Shown: positions 48,037 to 60,406 of the stretch, in pieces
How positions within the stretch are numbered: the stretch's first letter is position 1
Layout of the letters: each line of letters opens with the position of its first letter
From: Varroa destructor
Lineage: Eukaryota > Arthropoda > Arachnida > Mesostigmata > Varroidae
Length of the DNA: 64,000 nucleotides
Assembly: GCF_002443255.2 (NCBI RefSeq)
Contig: NW_019211455.1
Location: 14,912,440 to 14,976,439, forward strand
Direction of reading: 5' to 3'
Notes under the pieces: model-generated
What the model was told of the DNA's origin: nothing
Databases searched by the model: none
What the model saw: the letters and a program-made list of their open reading frames with translations, nothing else
Translations under genes and position numbers: made by a program

Positions 48037-51000
48037 CTCATCTAGAACTCGTCTGTGTGAGCTCAGGGTAGCCAACAGTATCGTCTTTTCCGACAGACAT
48101 CATATGTCTTCGTAGGTAAGTGTATCGTGATGGACATCAAAAGAGAGGATGGTGTTGAATGCCTTAATCAGAATGAATTAAAGCAGCCTCATGTCGAGGG
48201 CCGATTCGAAACCAGAGTTTAACAGTGGGTCGAAACGAAACTCTTACCGGTCACCGTTCGAAGTTCTTTTGACATGAGATAAAAATCAAATCTATTTTCA
48301 GACGATATCTATTTGAAAATACCTCAAGCCTATAGAAAACGCCAGTAGACTATAAGTTGATGAAAAAATAGAAAAATCGTAAATTTTTTCAATTCATATA
48401 AATATATTTCAACGATTTCACGTATCTGATCCAATTAATATTAATTGAAATCGAGCTCCGAGACATAGATGCATTTATCGGTCAATATACAGTACTGCCT
48501 TTCAAAATACAAAGATAAACTCATCCTTCTTTACTTTTTTGAATGATAGGTATTAAGGTACAGTCACCGTCTTTGTATTGTTTAGCCGTCGACTTGTACC
48601 TATATTGACAGATAAATGTGTTGTCTGTTTGTGATAGCTTTACTAACATGAAGGTTCGATATCGACTAAACTTAATAAGTTGCGGGTGTATACAGGGTCA
48701 TTAGATGTATTTTTGCAATTTGTATAATTATTTTTTTCGTTTTTTATCAACTGTGCTTAATTAAGTGTGACGCACAACTAAACTTATAAGCTTCATCTTT
48801 GATCTACAATTCTGTTCTTGTTGGCCAACTCTGGCCCTTTTAAACTAAATTCATATACTATTTTTTCAAAAGCGCTATATTCGGTATAAGATGTCAAACA
48901 TGTGTTTAAGATAAAAAAAAAAACGTTAATTCATAACCCAAAGTACATAGATCGAAATTGAAGACGGGGTACAATTTTTATTAACATTCTCAGCTTGTGT
49001 CCTTGAATAATGTCTGCAGTAAATAGAATATAGGCCTAAAAACGCGCAAAAGCACTAGAGTGTTGTCACATGCAGGTTTTTAACAATTAGCAAGCTTCTA
49101 CCTAGATTTTTTCTAACTTCATTAATCGAGACAGCCAGCCTTATGAAATTTATTACTACGCTTGCGATTGACCAGTGATGATTTCCGCGATGGTCCAACA
49201 TATCTTTTAAAGCAGTGGCCTACGCAGGAAATTCTAACTGGCGATGTCTGGACGGGACCAGATTGTCGTCAGATAAGGTCTTTAGACAGGCATTCCAAAG
49301 ATAAGAGGGGCTACAGTTTAAGTGTAGAGAGGGAGACATTGCGAAGGGGTGATAAATGAAAGCTGGTCACTATAGGTCGAAGTTTGATTAGGAAGGGAAG
49401 CTTGAGAACGAGTGCTGAGTGTATACAATGAAACGTAGTAGAACAGAAGTTTTACCAGACAGAGTCATCTTTGGTGGTAAGAGAGAAGCATATGTCAACT
49501 CAAGGATAAACTCGACGATTACACGGCATAGTACCTATTTAGAGAACTACTAATCAATTATAAGAACAGTTGGCATATGGAAAGCAATAACTCTGGAAGC
49601 GTAAATGGGTTGTGCATTTTCTGTCCAAAAGGAAACTTTTCTAGAGCTTACAACGAGGCCAATTCATGGAAAGCCTTGTAGGCAACATTGCATGTAACGA
49701 GTTAATAGATAATGAAGATTCTTTTGTTCCAGTCAGGAGAGGACTCCATCCCCCACGGGACGCGTAAGAGGAAAGGAAAGTTAACTAGCCCGTGCAGATG
49801 TATGGTAGTAAGCTTGCCATATAGAAGGTCGAATTAGAGGCATGGAATATTACTTGTGCGATCTCACGCCTCTGCCATCGTGGACAACCTTCAGTTGAAG
49901 AAAGAAAGAAATTGATCTTTCAGAGAATATCACAGGTGCGACCACTACAGGGTAAGTGGATATTAGAGGAGCTATTTTCTCAAATTTAAACCTTACATAC
50001 AGATCAAGCAAAGTGAAACGTGAACATAGTACGCTAAAAGAGAACTGATGAAATTGTACGGACCCCAGTGCCTCACTAACTTGTACAATCTGGCAATTTC
50101 TGCATCAGACATAGATTTACTATGTAGCACGGTTTGTTTGTTGCTACCGCCGTCGAGTGGGTAGAGTAGAATTCGAATAGACAAAACAGACGATTCCTTT
50201 TATGTTTGCTAATTAACGCGCGAAGCAAAATGAGATTACGCGTTATTTGGTACTGGAGGCTGACGGCAACATGCAACAAGGCTGTGGTTACATTTACGCA
50301 ATCATTGATAGCCTCTCGCATACAAATGCCTTTTCGCCGAGAGTGTATGGAACGAAAAAAATAGTGCAATGGACTTTTTTTATAGATTGCCTATATTTAT
50401 AGAAGCATAAAACCATCTGAATGTCTCTACTTCATGACAAATGTAACGCAGCTGTATGTTAATAGGAATTCTCATCAGCTCCACTGGAAAGCAGTTTGTT
50501 GCGTTAAGCAAGACCACTATTTTCGTTGTAAGCCGTTGAAATGCCTTTAACTCAGCCGCTAGGAAAGAGATACTAGGCAAGCGTTTCGATTCTATTAGAA
50601 ATATATTAACCGAAGTGTACGGTCATAGGTTATAATCATCATGAGGTCGATCGCAAGTGAACAAGATGTCCTTGATGAACGTTATCTTATTTACTCGATA
50701 TAGTAAACCTCGAACCTTGCCTTATTGAAGATGAGACACATAATTTGAGCTGCACCCCCCTGGTACGTACTGCACTACCTGATATTCGTTATGTACTGCT
50801 CGGCTTATATACATGTATATATATAAATTTTTTTATTATATGACTTGGCTTTTAAATGCGTCAGGCATATTCATACAGTATGCGAGATGCGAAAATAATC
50901 TCTCATAAGAGTTCAAACCAGTATAGTAACAGTTCAGCAAACCGAAAAGGATAAATCTGGATCGAACGAGAAGTTTGTACAAACCGTAAATGTCCGACAA

Positions 51001-51146
51001 TTATCTAACTCGTCAATTTTTGGAACGTATTCTGATATTGAGTTTGTCTCCTAGCGTAGCATAGAGTGAGCTATTTTAATTGCCTTTAGTTCGTTAAGAT
51101 ATATCAAATAAATATCTGTCGAATTTTAGGGATTGCTCGGAGAAAA
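48037..51146. other. No recognisable gene
   Basis: AT-rich sequence with only short frames. The part next to 51146 should hold the 5' untranslated region or an upstream exon of the SIFamide gene; TTTTAG just before GGATTGCTCGG is a plausible acceptor. Confidence 0.45.
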
Positions 51147-51740
51147 ATGGCCGCTTCCAGGTCTCTATTCGCTTTCATCCTGTTGGCTGTCGTCCTGGTA
51201 AAAGCCGTATCGTGCGGTGATGATGTCAACTACCGAAAATCTCCTTTTAATGGAAGCGTTTTCGGCAAGCGAAATAATGGCCTTCTGGCGGAATGGGTTG
51301 TCGGTCAGGGCGACCGGGGAGCTTGTGAGGTGACTATTTGATTTGCAATTGAATTTATCTGTCGATAATGGTGGTATATTTAGTCGTTTTAGTTCAAAAA
51401 GTTCGTAAAATACGTCTGATGGCGGGCATCTTTCAACGTTGCGGTAAAGCAATAGGTATATCAAGGATTAGTTCTTGACAATAATCCTATACTTGCCGAT
51501 TCGGGTCCTGCCATCGAGCACACTTGTACTATATGGCATTGGTATTAAAATGAAAAAAGTTGAAAAGTAGTGTCTTTTATAATAAAAATATGTCACACCA
51601 ATGATGAACACACTCTTTTACAGGTTTTGCTCCATGCATGCGGGCAGCTCCTACAGAGAGAGCATCATCGACTAACAAGGAGTCTGATTGTGCAAAGCAA
51701 AGACGCAGGCACGTTCACCTTTGACTTACCTATCGTCTGA
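51147..51740 (+). CDS. SIFa: SIFamide neuropeptide precursor
   Basis: The precursor of the brain neuropeptide SIFamide, which in arthropods acts through a G-protein-coupled receptor on behaviour, feeding and, in ticks, salivary glands. Two coding exons: 51147-51329 (donor GAG|GTGACT) and 51624-51740 (acceptor TTTTACAG), joined in phase 0 to 99 codons plus stop. Residues 1 to about 23 are a signal peptide (MAASRSLFAFILLAVVLVKA). The peptide follows at once as YRKSPFNGSVF, with G for amidation and KR for cleavage. The C-terminal part has CEVLLHAC, matching the conserved C-x6-C of SIFamide precursors (CEVAMEAC in flies). Compared with the usual YRKPPFNGSIF it has Ser for Pro and Val for Ile. Mature N-terminus depends on the signal cleavage site. 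An AATAAA lies at 52125-52130. Confidence 0.93.
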
Positions 51741-53183
51741 TCGTAGCCACGTCGCGGTGGCTGTATCTCTTACGAAACTATTTCTTAAACCGGTCTACTT
51801 CTACATAAGGGTACATAGCAATGTTTTGTTAATCAGAATATACTGAAAGCATCGTAACGTGTTTCTTTTGCATATATTATTTAAACGTAGCTCACGTGTG
51901 GCCATGCGGATGTGTGTTGTTCCGTAGCTGAGAGCTCTTACGGAAAGCCATGCTACTACGTCTGGCCAAATCACGTATATACGAAGCCGTCGACGACAAT
52001 AATAGACATATCCAGTGTTTTCTATTATTCAGTAACATTACCGGATAAAACTAATGATGTATGCTCGGTGTGACGGAATGGCAAACGTGTGAATCGGTTT
52101 TCGAGCAAATATATCCTACAATAGAATAAATCAGTTCTTCGCCGTCGCCTCATCGCCAAGAGTCATAATCAGAGCGAGTCCTAATTACACGTAATAGCAA
52201 TAGCAGGAAAGCGTTCTTAAGTAAAAATATTTCGCCACTTGGCATGATAAATCACGCAGCGGCTGATACAGGAAAGTCACTGTATTTAGAGTAGAAAAGA
52301 AAAGTCCGCGCCATAATTGAATCATAACAATAACAAGCTGAATACCTACGATTCCGATACGATCAGATGATTTGTCCGACACGTCACATACATACGAATA
52401 GCAGGCCTGTTATAGGCTATAGCCGAAGACCAACTAAACCGAAGAGAGTAAGTTCGGGTAAACAGGGTGCATCAATTCAATCTGCTCAACCGATCTTCAC
52501 CTGATCTCCACCACACCGTGTTAGCCACAGTTGTCCTTTTGTATATGCGTTACGATTCGGTTTTTGGTCTCTAATTACCTAAGAAGTTTCCAAGTCAGTG
52601 CCAGAAGTTTGTAGAGAATACCACATCGACGTTACTATAGAAAGTGAAGCTCGGCAGTATCAAAGAGTTGTTGCTATTACCTTCACAAGGTATAAATACG
52701 TAAGAGGCGAACAACGTGAAAAGAAAGAGCGTAGACTTTAGCTTAAGCAATGGTTCATACCGATGCCCTACCGATACTTTGAAGAAGACGGAGAAAACAG
52801 TTGATTTCAAGCATCAGCGAAATTTTTTACGTAAACAGATAGAACAATAACAATTTGACTCACCAAAAATTACTTTTTAGATAGGGCTTAATTACAACAC
52901 TTACAATATCGTTGTGTGATGACAGTGGAAATAATACAGAAAATGATAACACTGATAGTAAGCGTCTAAATAATAACAAAAATAATGTAACAGGCATATT
53001 TTTCGTAATTTGACTACATTCTAAGACAGAAAAGTTAGTGAGCAACGAGTAAACTTATTTACTAAACCGTTTTCAACTACATTCAACTTGAGCATGCCGA
53101 AGCTTTCCTCAATGGGTCCACGTAAAACTAGGACACAGAGTCATCGCTTCATTTGCATCTTCTTTCTTCTCAGCAATCAATCT
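51741..53183. other. No recognisable gene
   Basis: Probable 3' flank of the SIFamide gene and intergenic sequence. No coding family is seen. Confidence 0.5.
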
Positions 53184-53526
53184 TTATAGAAAATCTGGGC
53201 AACCCGCAGGGGCCGGATGCGTATTAAAGTTCCAGTGGCAACCTATTTGATCTTCATTGTACACTAGGCCATCAGGACAATTGAGTTCGGTCAAGCGTAT
53301 GAGTCCGCTATCGTTGCGCACGAAGAATTTCTGGCAGTATGTGATGTATGGAAGAGTGTGTCTTTTACAAGGCGGGAGCCAAGGCGCTGCGTTTGTTGTT
53401 GGAAGTGCAGCAATAGAGCTCGAAACAAACTCCATTTCGGAGATGGTGAAGCCATTGTTAAGCAGTGCAGCTAGGTGTCGGGGCATGGTGCGCCCGTCTT
53501 TGCAATATGCAGTTATACAAGTATGA
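53184..53526 (-). CDS. Exon with a peritrophin-A (CBM14) chitin-binding domain
   Basis: The - strand frame ends at the stop 53184-53186 and carries, after a linker, CKRHTLPYITYCQKFFVRND, then LNCPDGLVYNEDQIGC and a final GC near the C-terminus. This is the CBM14 pattern (aromatic-rich core, CPxGLxxN, six cysteines). The third cysteine, normally in FxxC, is Arg here, so one disulphide would be lost. Upstream in the same frame, CITAYCKDGRTMPRHLAALL continues open beyond 53486, and the exon's 5' limit is not clear. Such domains bind chitin in cuticle, gut lining or chitinases. Chitinase-like exons lie 3 kb upstream on the same strand, so it may be their C-terminal domain. Confidence 0.72.
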
Positions 53527-55600
53527 AATTATTTAATATAGATGAATGGGAAGGTAATATGATGAAAATAATAAATTTTCTAACATCATAAAGCTGGCTC
53601 TAGCCTTACATTTACATACATATAGAAAGACTGTTGGCAATCTGCAAATCACTTAAAAAAGAATGTTGATTTATATTAATAGGATAGTAGACGCAAACAG
53701 TAATGTGATTAAGAAAAAAATATTAAATTGCATAGTACATATTTAGTTGACTATAGTCACCTCTAAGCGCTTTATTTATAAAAGCGTGCATATGTCGATA
53801 GCAACTCTGATAGTCCTGATATTTGAATGTTCGATATATTGTACGCATTTTAATCAGTGCCTGAATATACGTACGTTTTTTCCCAGCTGTAATGAAATGC
53901 TTTCAATTTGCATACGGCAATTATATAACCACTTGCAGCGATAATGGTTATTACATACAGTGTGGTGCCCGAAACTGCTGTGGACGCTTCACTAGTTTGA
54001 CTACCCCTTCTCGACTTTTGTTTCTATTGAGCTGAGCACTGATGGCCGTAAGGACCGGATATTTTACTTCGGTATTGCAAAGTGCAATAGCATCATCACT
54101 GTTAACTGCCTAGATCATGGCCTTACCATAAACAACTGACTTGATTAATTCCACCCTTTTGAAGAAATAATGGTAAATATCGAGCATTAAATAAGAAAAA
54201 TATCAACCATGTGCTTTTCACGTGTACTGTTGACCAAATCTATTGCTCAAAACTAAACTTACATTCAAGTACTCAACAGAATCTAGTAGTTCTATGCCCC
54301 TTGTGGCGTTAATGCTACCTTATGTTTAATACCTTCCTCGTTATCATAACAGACCAATTGATTTTCTCCGTAAGCATACGGAACTTTTCCTTCATGCACT
54401 AGTTCAATGCTTATTTGTCTGTAGAAACGCGCATATCTGGAAAAGTATAGGCAAAAAAAGACAGTCATATTGCTAACATGCCTTCTGCCGTAAATTCGGT
54501 CCAGGTTTATTCATCGATCAATATCTGCAAGGTCCTGTGCCCCCTAAAGACTCCCACAGGTTTGTAATCTTCTAAGCAATAATTGCAGTTAACAGAATGA
54601 GAACAACTTTGTGATATCCAGTCTGTATTTTAAAATACATGATTTACTAAAGGTTTGTGTTTTACTTAGTTCTAAAACGAAGAATCTGCTTTTCAACTAT
54701 TCTAGCTCTGTTTCAACTTTGTGTTATCATTAAGACTCGTCGTATGATGACACGTGGAAAGGACACGCAAGCCAAAAGAAGCCTGGATTTAGTTTTATGC
54801 TTATTGCCGCTTAGTTTCCATGTGGTTAAGATGTATACTACGGCCCATGATACAGAGCTTCATAGGCGTACTGAAGTGTGCGTTTTCTCACGAATTAGCG
54901 CAGACCTACCTCGACATAGAAAAGCGTGCCTTCAGTCTGGGAGATAAGACCTCTTTCTGCAGGTTCTTATGCTGCACCTCCGATGTATATTTTATTGGTA
55001 TCAACAAGAGTAAATGACCTTCCATAAAAAGCAAAACATAAGATATGCTTCGAGCGAGGCGCTCCTCGGGCTTCCCACGCGGCTAGAGTACCGGCCTTCT
55101 GTTGACGGAGCCACAGATAACTAGAGAAAGTTGATATATAACTTATAGTGATATATTATTTCGCGAATGCAGTGCCTACGAACACATTTGATTTGTGTGA
55201 TGAGCCGTATGTTTCATATAGTTGTCCTGCTGGTCTTACAAATGGTCTGTTCCATGTGCATCAGTTCGCACTAGACTTCACTTGTGTAAGTTTACAACCG
55301 CTGCGATTCAGCGCTTCGCTGCTGAATCAAAGGAACTAAATTATACGGATGATACTTAATGGGTGTTAATAAAGTAAGAGATAAAACATAGAACGTAATC
55401 TTCAAACGATATCTCAAACGGGTTTGCGCTGTGCATACATGCCACATTTAACGAGACCGAAATGGCGGATCAGTTTTCCTTTTGTGAAGCAAGACATGAC
55501 TGTCAACCGTTGGTTCCAGGGCCCGCCAAGATCATCACGGGAATATAATTCAAATCTATAATATAGACAGCCCACTTAGATATACAGTTAGTGAGCAGCT

Positions 55601-55652
<52 letters not shown>

Positions 55653-56520
55653 AGAAACGCAATTTGGGTAGTAAATACTTTGGTCTTCATCAAGAAACTT
55701 CTAAGTGAAAACTGGCTGAACCTACTACAAGAGAAATAAATTCACAAGAAAAAAACATCCTCTAATTTCAAGAGTCAACGCTCAGTGATCAAGCTTTTGG
55801 TCCTCGAAAGCCACAGCGCTGCCGCAATTCACCGAAGATTAGTAAATACATTGGCTTAGTTGGCCTTAAATAAAAGGTTTCACGAAGGGAGTTGGAGTGT
55901 AAAGGCCAGCGGGGAGGTGAACAGATATCAGAATCCGAAGGACAAAAAAGTATTAACGCAATTGAGGAGGTTTTTTCACGGAAGCCAAGCCTGGATTTTA
56001 TAGTCTCTGTTAGCCAAACTGGCATTTTACATATAGCGTAGTACCGAATTATAACTCAACTACCGAAAATGTGAAAACTGAGTTGACGTCATGCCGGTTA
56101 CAAATATGTGTCATATATCCCACGTACAATTCACGGAACTTTGATCAACACAAAAACACGCCGGGGGCATATAGTCGCCATAGGCGAGGCATAGTTCCGT
56201 TTCTACAGGTATAAGGCGACGATAGTGCTTGCAATGGAAATTAAAACCAAACCTTCACATATAGTGTAACGCAACGTTTGCATTCTAAAAAACGATTGCT
56301 GAGCTGATGATCATTACTTTGGTGTTTCGTCAAAGAATTATTAAAATATGAATGAACAAATCTATAATCATGACTATCAATCAGACGACCTTGGAACGTA
56401 GTTGCACACTATTTTTCAGGCCCATTTTATGATTTAGCGATTCTTATTTCAAAATTGATAAGTTGATTTGACACGACCATGACAACATACTATACTTCTA
56501 CAGTGTTATTTAACCTTTCA
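53527..56520. other. No confidently recognised gene; TA microsatellite
   Basis: If the chitin-binding exon belongs to the GH18 gene, this would be its intronic or decayed middle part, but I found no later GH18 motifs here. A + strand frame at 54657-54947 is unplaced. The (TA)n repeat is at 55601-55649. Confidence 0.4.
55601..55649. repeat. (TA)n microsatellite
   Basis: About 49 bases of TA, interrupted once by CA. Confidence 0.96.
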
Positions 56521-57234
56521 TTTGTTGCCGACATCGTCCGGATACTCCCAGTCAAGATCGACCCCAACGCAGCCAAATTTTTGAATTACAGCGGCAACAG
56601 ATGTGGCAAATATCCTACGTCCGATAGGCGAAGAAGCCATTTTTGAATATCGTTCAGATCCTTTGTTCCAACTAATTGCAAATGAGACTTTCAAATCGCA
56701 CCTGACTTCTTTACGGGCAACAAATTTGGCCTTTCCCTCCGGAAATTCCTCAGTGATAACGGTGACGTAGATGGCTGTATACCTGTCTGTTTACTGGTGC
56801 AGGCTTATAATGCTGATGGTAGGGTGAAGTTGAACCGTAAATGAATAGATTGAAGGTGCACTATAAGCAAACGATAAATATCTGGTTTGCCTTTAGTGCA
56901 ATAGACCTATAATAAAATCATCCGTTCTTTTTAGGAAACAAGCAAACTAAATACTTCTGTCAAAAAAGGCCCCCATTAGGTCAGTTTTATACGACATGGC
57001 TAAGGTATATATCCAGGTAACCCTAATTAGGTACCATAGGCTTCCTAAAGTGTAAAGAAAAACCGATCAACCAGCTTATTATGGTCTTAGTAAGTGTTAA
57101 TGCTTGTACGCCCTTACCGCGGTCGATATCCCGCGATGGATCTAGATACATCACCGTATTCGTCGATTCATCAAGTCCCAGAAATATGTAGATAACGTGA
57201 GTACATTTATCTACTGAGAGGGCCAATACGTTTC
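56521..57234 (-). pseudogene. Damaged GH18 chitinase exons
   Basis: Two - strand exons of a glycoside hydrolase family 18 chitinase. Exon 57234-57118 (acceptor CGTATACAG, donor CGCG|GTAAGG) encodes LSVDKCTHVIYIFLGLDE and then LDPSRDIDRG, the first barrel strand region. Exon 56782-56521 (acceptor AACAGACAG) encodes KVSFAISWNKGSERYSKMAS and then VGVDLDWEYPDD, the second strand and the active-site strand. The catalytic Glu of DxxDxDxE is kept, but the first Asp is Val, the usual GGW is reduced to SW, the two exons do not join in phase (one base out), and a stop follows directly after the motif. This is most likely a pseudogene or a badly diverged chitinase-like gene. The neighbouring CBM14 exon on the same strand fits a chitinase C-terminus. 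Confidence 0.77.
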
Positions 57235-58510
57235 CTGTATACGAAGCTGTATGGTATCTAAATAAAAAAGAGAACCAATCGTTCGGCAGATCAGTGTGAA
57301 GTCACTGGATCACATCGCTTGTAAACAACAAGGCTTATTTAAATATCTACCATTTAACGTTAGGCATAACCTAGCCACAGGTGTTTGGCTTGAAAATACG
57401 CCCTTGAACAAGGAATCACGGCCTGATACGTTGATATAGTACTAAGGCAAAAAAAATAAAACTTATAAGCAGAGTCTGGATTATTATTATCTATTGGATG
57501 CTGACCGTGCAAGGTGTTATCGTACAATTACATTTATTGTGAAATAAAGGGTGAGACTGCCGGTTCAAGCCTTGCACGCGACAGGCACAATCCTACTTTA
57601 CATTCTGTAATTCTAATCTAATGTACCGTTTTGTATCATTATCCGACAGCTACATTCAGTTTTTATTGCTCAAATGAACAGCCCAGTGAACCTGTAGCTT
57701 ACTGACAGGCGTCAGGCGTTTACCATGTTAACACAGAGAACAAGATGTTTTTGGATCCTCAAACTATTTATTTGAAATTAGGCCAACTGTCACTGTTTAT
57801 ATCGGAAGTGAAAACAGTGGATAACAATAAAGAAGGACAACAGTTCTGGTACCGTCATACAGTTTATGGCGTTTGAGTTCATCATACCTATCAGGAACTT
57901 CCGTATTTTTCACAACACGTGTTTCACCATTTGCCCTACAATTGTTTAACAAAGAACTTCACATCAAATTAAAACTGTTAAGAAGCAGCGTAATCACCGA
58001 AGACACCTCGGCCTACCGATGCGCTTGAATTTAACATCAGACGCAGCCTTTGCGGTTTCACAGTCTGCGACAGATACAAAATGCTTCGTAGTAAGCGTTC
58101 ATCAAAGAGAAGTTGTAGGACCACTGACCATGTAACGTTTTCAATAGAAGAAGAACACATGCGCCAGTATATCTAGGAAATCATTGTTTAATCCCTAAAG
58201 TGCACAAATCTGCACTCCGTCCCCCGCGGCACACACAAATCTGAACTACCACTAATAGTCAATCATCTGTCCAATCGGAAAACGACGCCACTGTCAATAC
58301 TGTATTAGCAGCCAAATATGTGTTATCTCTGAGGTACTTCGATTACGGACAACGACGAAGTACGATCCGAAACCACGATCATAGTAATTATTGTCGTAGT
58401 GGTTATCGTCAGTGGCCTCCCATCAGTAGACCTATACTATTTTAAGCTTTGAAAAACAAGACCAGATACACACATTTAGGCTTAACTATAGCACGTTGAT
58501 AAGCTCAAGC
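57235..58510. other. No recognisable gene
   Basis: No convincing signal-peptide exon for the GH18 remnant was found. A - strand frame at 58160-57978 starts with ATG and is unplaced. Confidence 0.45.
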
Positions 58511-60406
58511 ATGCCGTATTGTCAAGGCATCATCGGACGCATCGGAGGGTTGGCATTCGATTTTTCCAGTGATAAGAACAAAGGCCATTGGTGTTCCAAT
58601 GCAAAATCGGACGAAACTGATTCACCCAGCGAACCAGATCATCAGGATGATCAAAGCACACGGCTGTTAGTTGCTCAGGAAAATGGCGTTGTCAAATGGT
58701 AAGTTGAAACGATGCAAATTCAAACTGGGTGGTAATTAGGGTGTAGAAATGAATCTATAGCTCATTGTAAAAGGCTAGGATTATTGATGCCTATGTGCCT
58801 TTTATATGCTGTGCTAATCAAGATAGCTCGTACTCAAAGGATCATGCCAAATGATTCTAGAAAAGAGCATGTTCTTCCACATAAGCGGAAATTCCTAAAC
58901 AATCCTTTTCGAAATGGGTTCATAACTAGAGTTCAATGGCCTCTTCAAAGATTGAAAGTGCATTAGCCTAACACTGTCGCGTTCATCTCTTTTCAGAAGC
59001 AAAACTTTTTTCTCTAAGTTACTCACTAAGCACAGCCATAATACAATTCAAGGTTTTACAGAAGGCACTACGTTAAATATTAGTTACGTCTGCCTATTTC
59101 TTCGGTACTTCGACTTATTTTATTTATACTATCAATTTTATTTACATATTTTATACTATCAATTTTATTTACATTAAACAACTAGTACAGACGGCGCGCG
59201 CAGGCCGAGTCTTTAGGTGAAATCATTCTGGCAGCATTTGCGTATAAAGCTAAATTTAGCATTTCAATACTCAACATTCGACAATAAAAGCTCACTCTAA
59301 TAAATCCGGTTTGTCGTGTCATGATTTCATGTAAAATAGTGTAAGAGGTATCCTGGCGAGAACTGTGCTACCGATATGATTCACGAATTTTAATGAAACT
59401 ACGATTACATTTTTGAGCTTATCTTTGAAAATCCATTTTTAGGGTTCGTATTTATAACCAGTTCATTGTGGCTACTTCGCGGATTGCGTACTAACTACAT
59501 GCATCACAGTCAAGCAAAAAATCATATGATATGCCTCACAAATACCTGTTTATAAACCCATAACCAAAACGATAAATGTCGCACACGTAAAGCCTTAAAC
59601 TGACCTTTGGCTTCTCAGACGTTTCCTTGTCTAAGCAAAGATCGCATCACTAGATGTTGTGGGGTAACTGGCACGCAACAATGCACTCTTCTGCGGAGTT
59701 TTCCCTAACGAAGTTACGTTCATGTAAAGTTTTGGATATTTCAGTTGGTAGTCGTACATGACATTTTGCAAAACTAGTGCAATGGCAAAATAGAAAGTGC
59801 TAAAGTTCAGACGAACTGGCACACTGAAAACAACGCACCATCGTCATAAACTTATCTCATGAACAACAAGCGTCACAATAACGGAAAATCAAAGAGCCAT
59901 ATCTACACATTAAACTCAGCTTTACAACTAAATTGCGTCTGAATCGATCTCGATCTCCCTAAAGGTATGATCCGCATCGTGGATACGGCTTCCTTGTGCG
60001 ACCGGACGGTTCCGAGCTTTTTGTTCATCGTCAACGTGTGGTTATGGCAGCTGGGGAAGCACCGCTACTCAGAGCGCGAACTCAGCTATCTTTCGACGTG
60101 TGGAGGAGCCCACATGGACGACTGGAGGCCCAGAACGTCCGCACAACATGGGGTCGACCGATTTCTAATCGAGTTTCGGGCAAGCGATACTCTCTAATCC
60201 GTAGGGAATTTCACGAATCACATGACCTCACGGGACACGATCAGATGCCTTCCATCGGCAACACGCCGATTCGCAAATCTGAATTTGACAATTTGCGAAC
60301 TGGTAGTTTCTGCACAGATATTTTTATTCTACGAAGCACTGTTTTTCAGTTTACGTTCCTTAACCAATCTCTACGAATACAATTTAGTAAAACGGAGTTC
60401 ATATGA
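58511..60406 (+). CDS. Cold-shock-domain RNA/DNA-binding protein
   Basis: Two exons: 58511-58698 (ATG start chosen because it is the first ATG in the open frame; donor AAATG|GTAAGT) and 59965-60406 (acceptor CCCTAAAG). They join to 209 codons plus stop. The joint falls inside the domain and restores NGVVKWYDPHRGYGFLV. The cold-shock domain covers about residues 55-125: VVKWYDP strand, RNP1-like GYGFLV, RNP2-like ELFVH, then LSFDVWRSPHGRLEAQNV. Such beta-barrel domains bind single-stranded nucleic acid and act in mRNA control. An acidic Ser/Asp/Glu-rich segment precedes the domain, and a tail of about 80 residues of mixed composition follows it. Compared with YB-1, RNP1 has Tyr for the first Phe. 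An additional 5' exon, or a further intron in the tail, cannot be excluded. Confidence 0.86.
59123..59175. repeat. Two tandem copies of a 27-base unit
   Basis: TTTATACTATCAATTTTATT and the seven bases after it are repeated immediately. The copies are identical over their first 25 bases. It lies inside the intron of the cold-shock-domain gene. Confidence 0.95.

Noticed and set aside
54657..54947. Residues KMYTTAHDTELHRRT hinting at a decayed zinc finger
   Set aside because: No cysteine ligands and no second finger; far from the main array.
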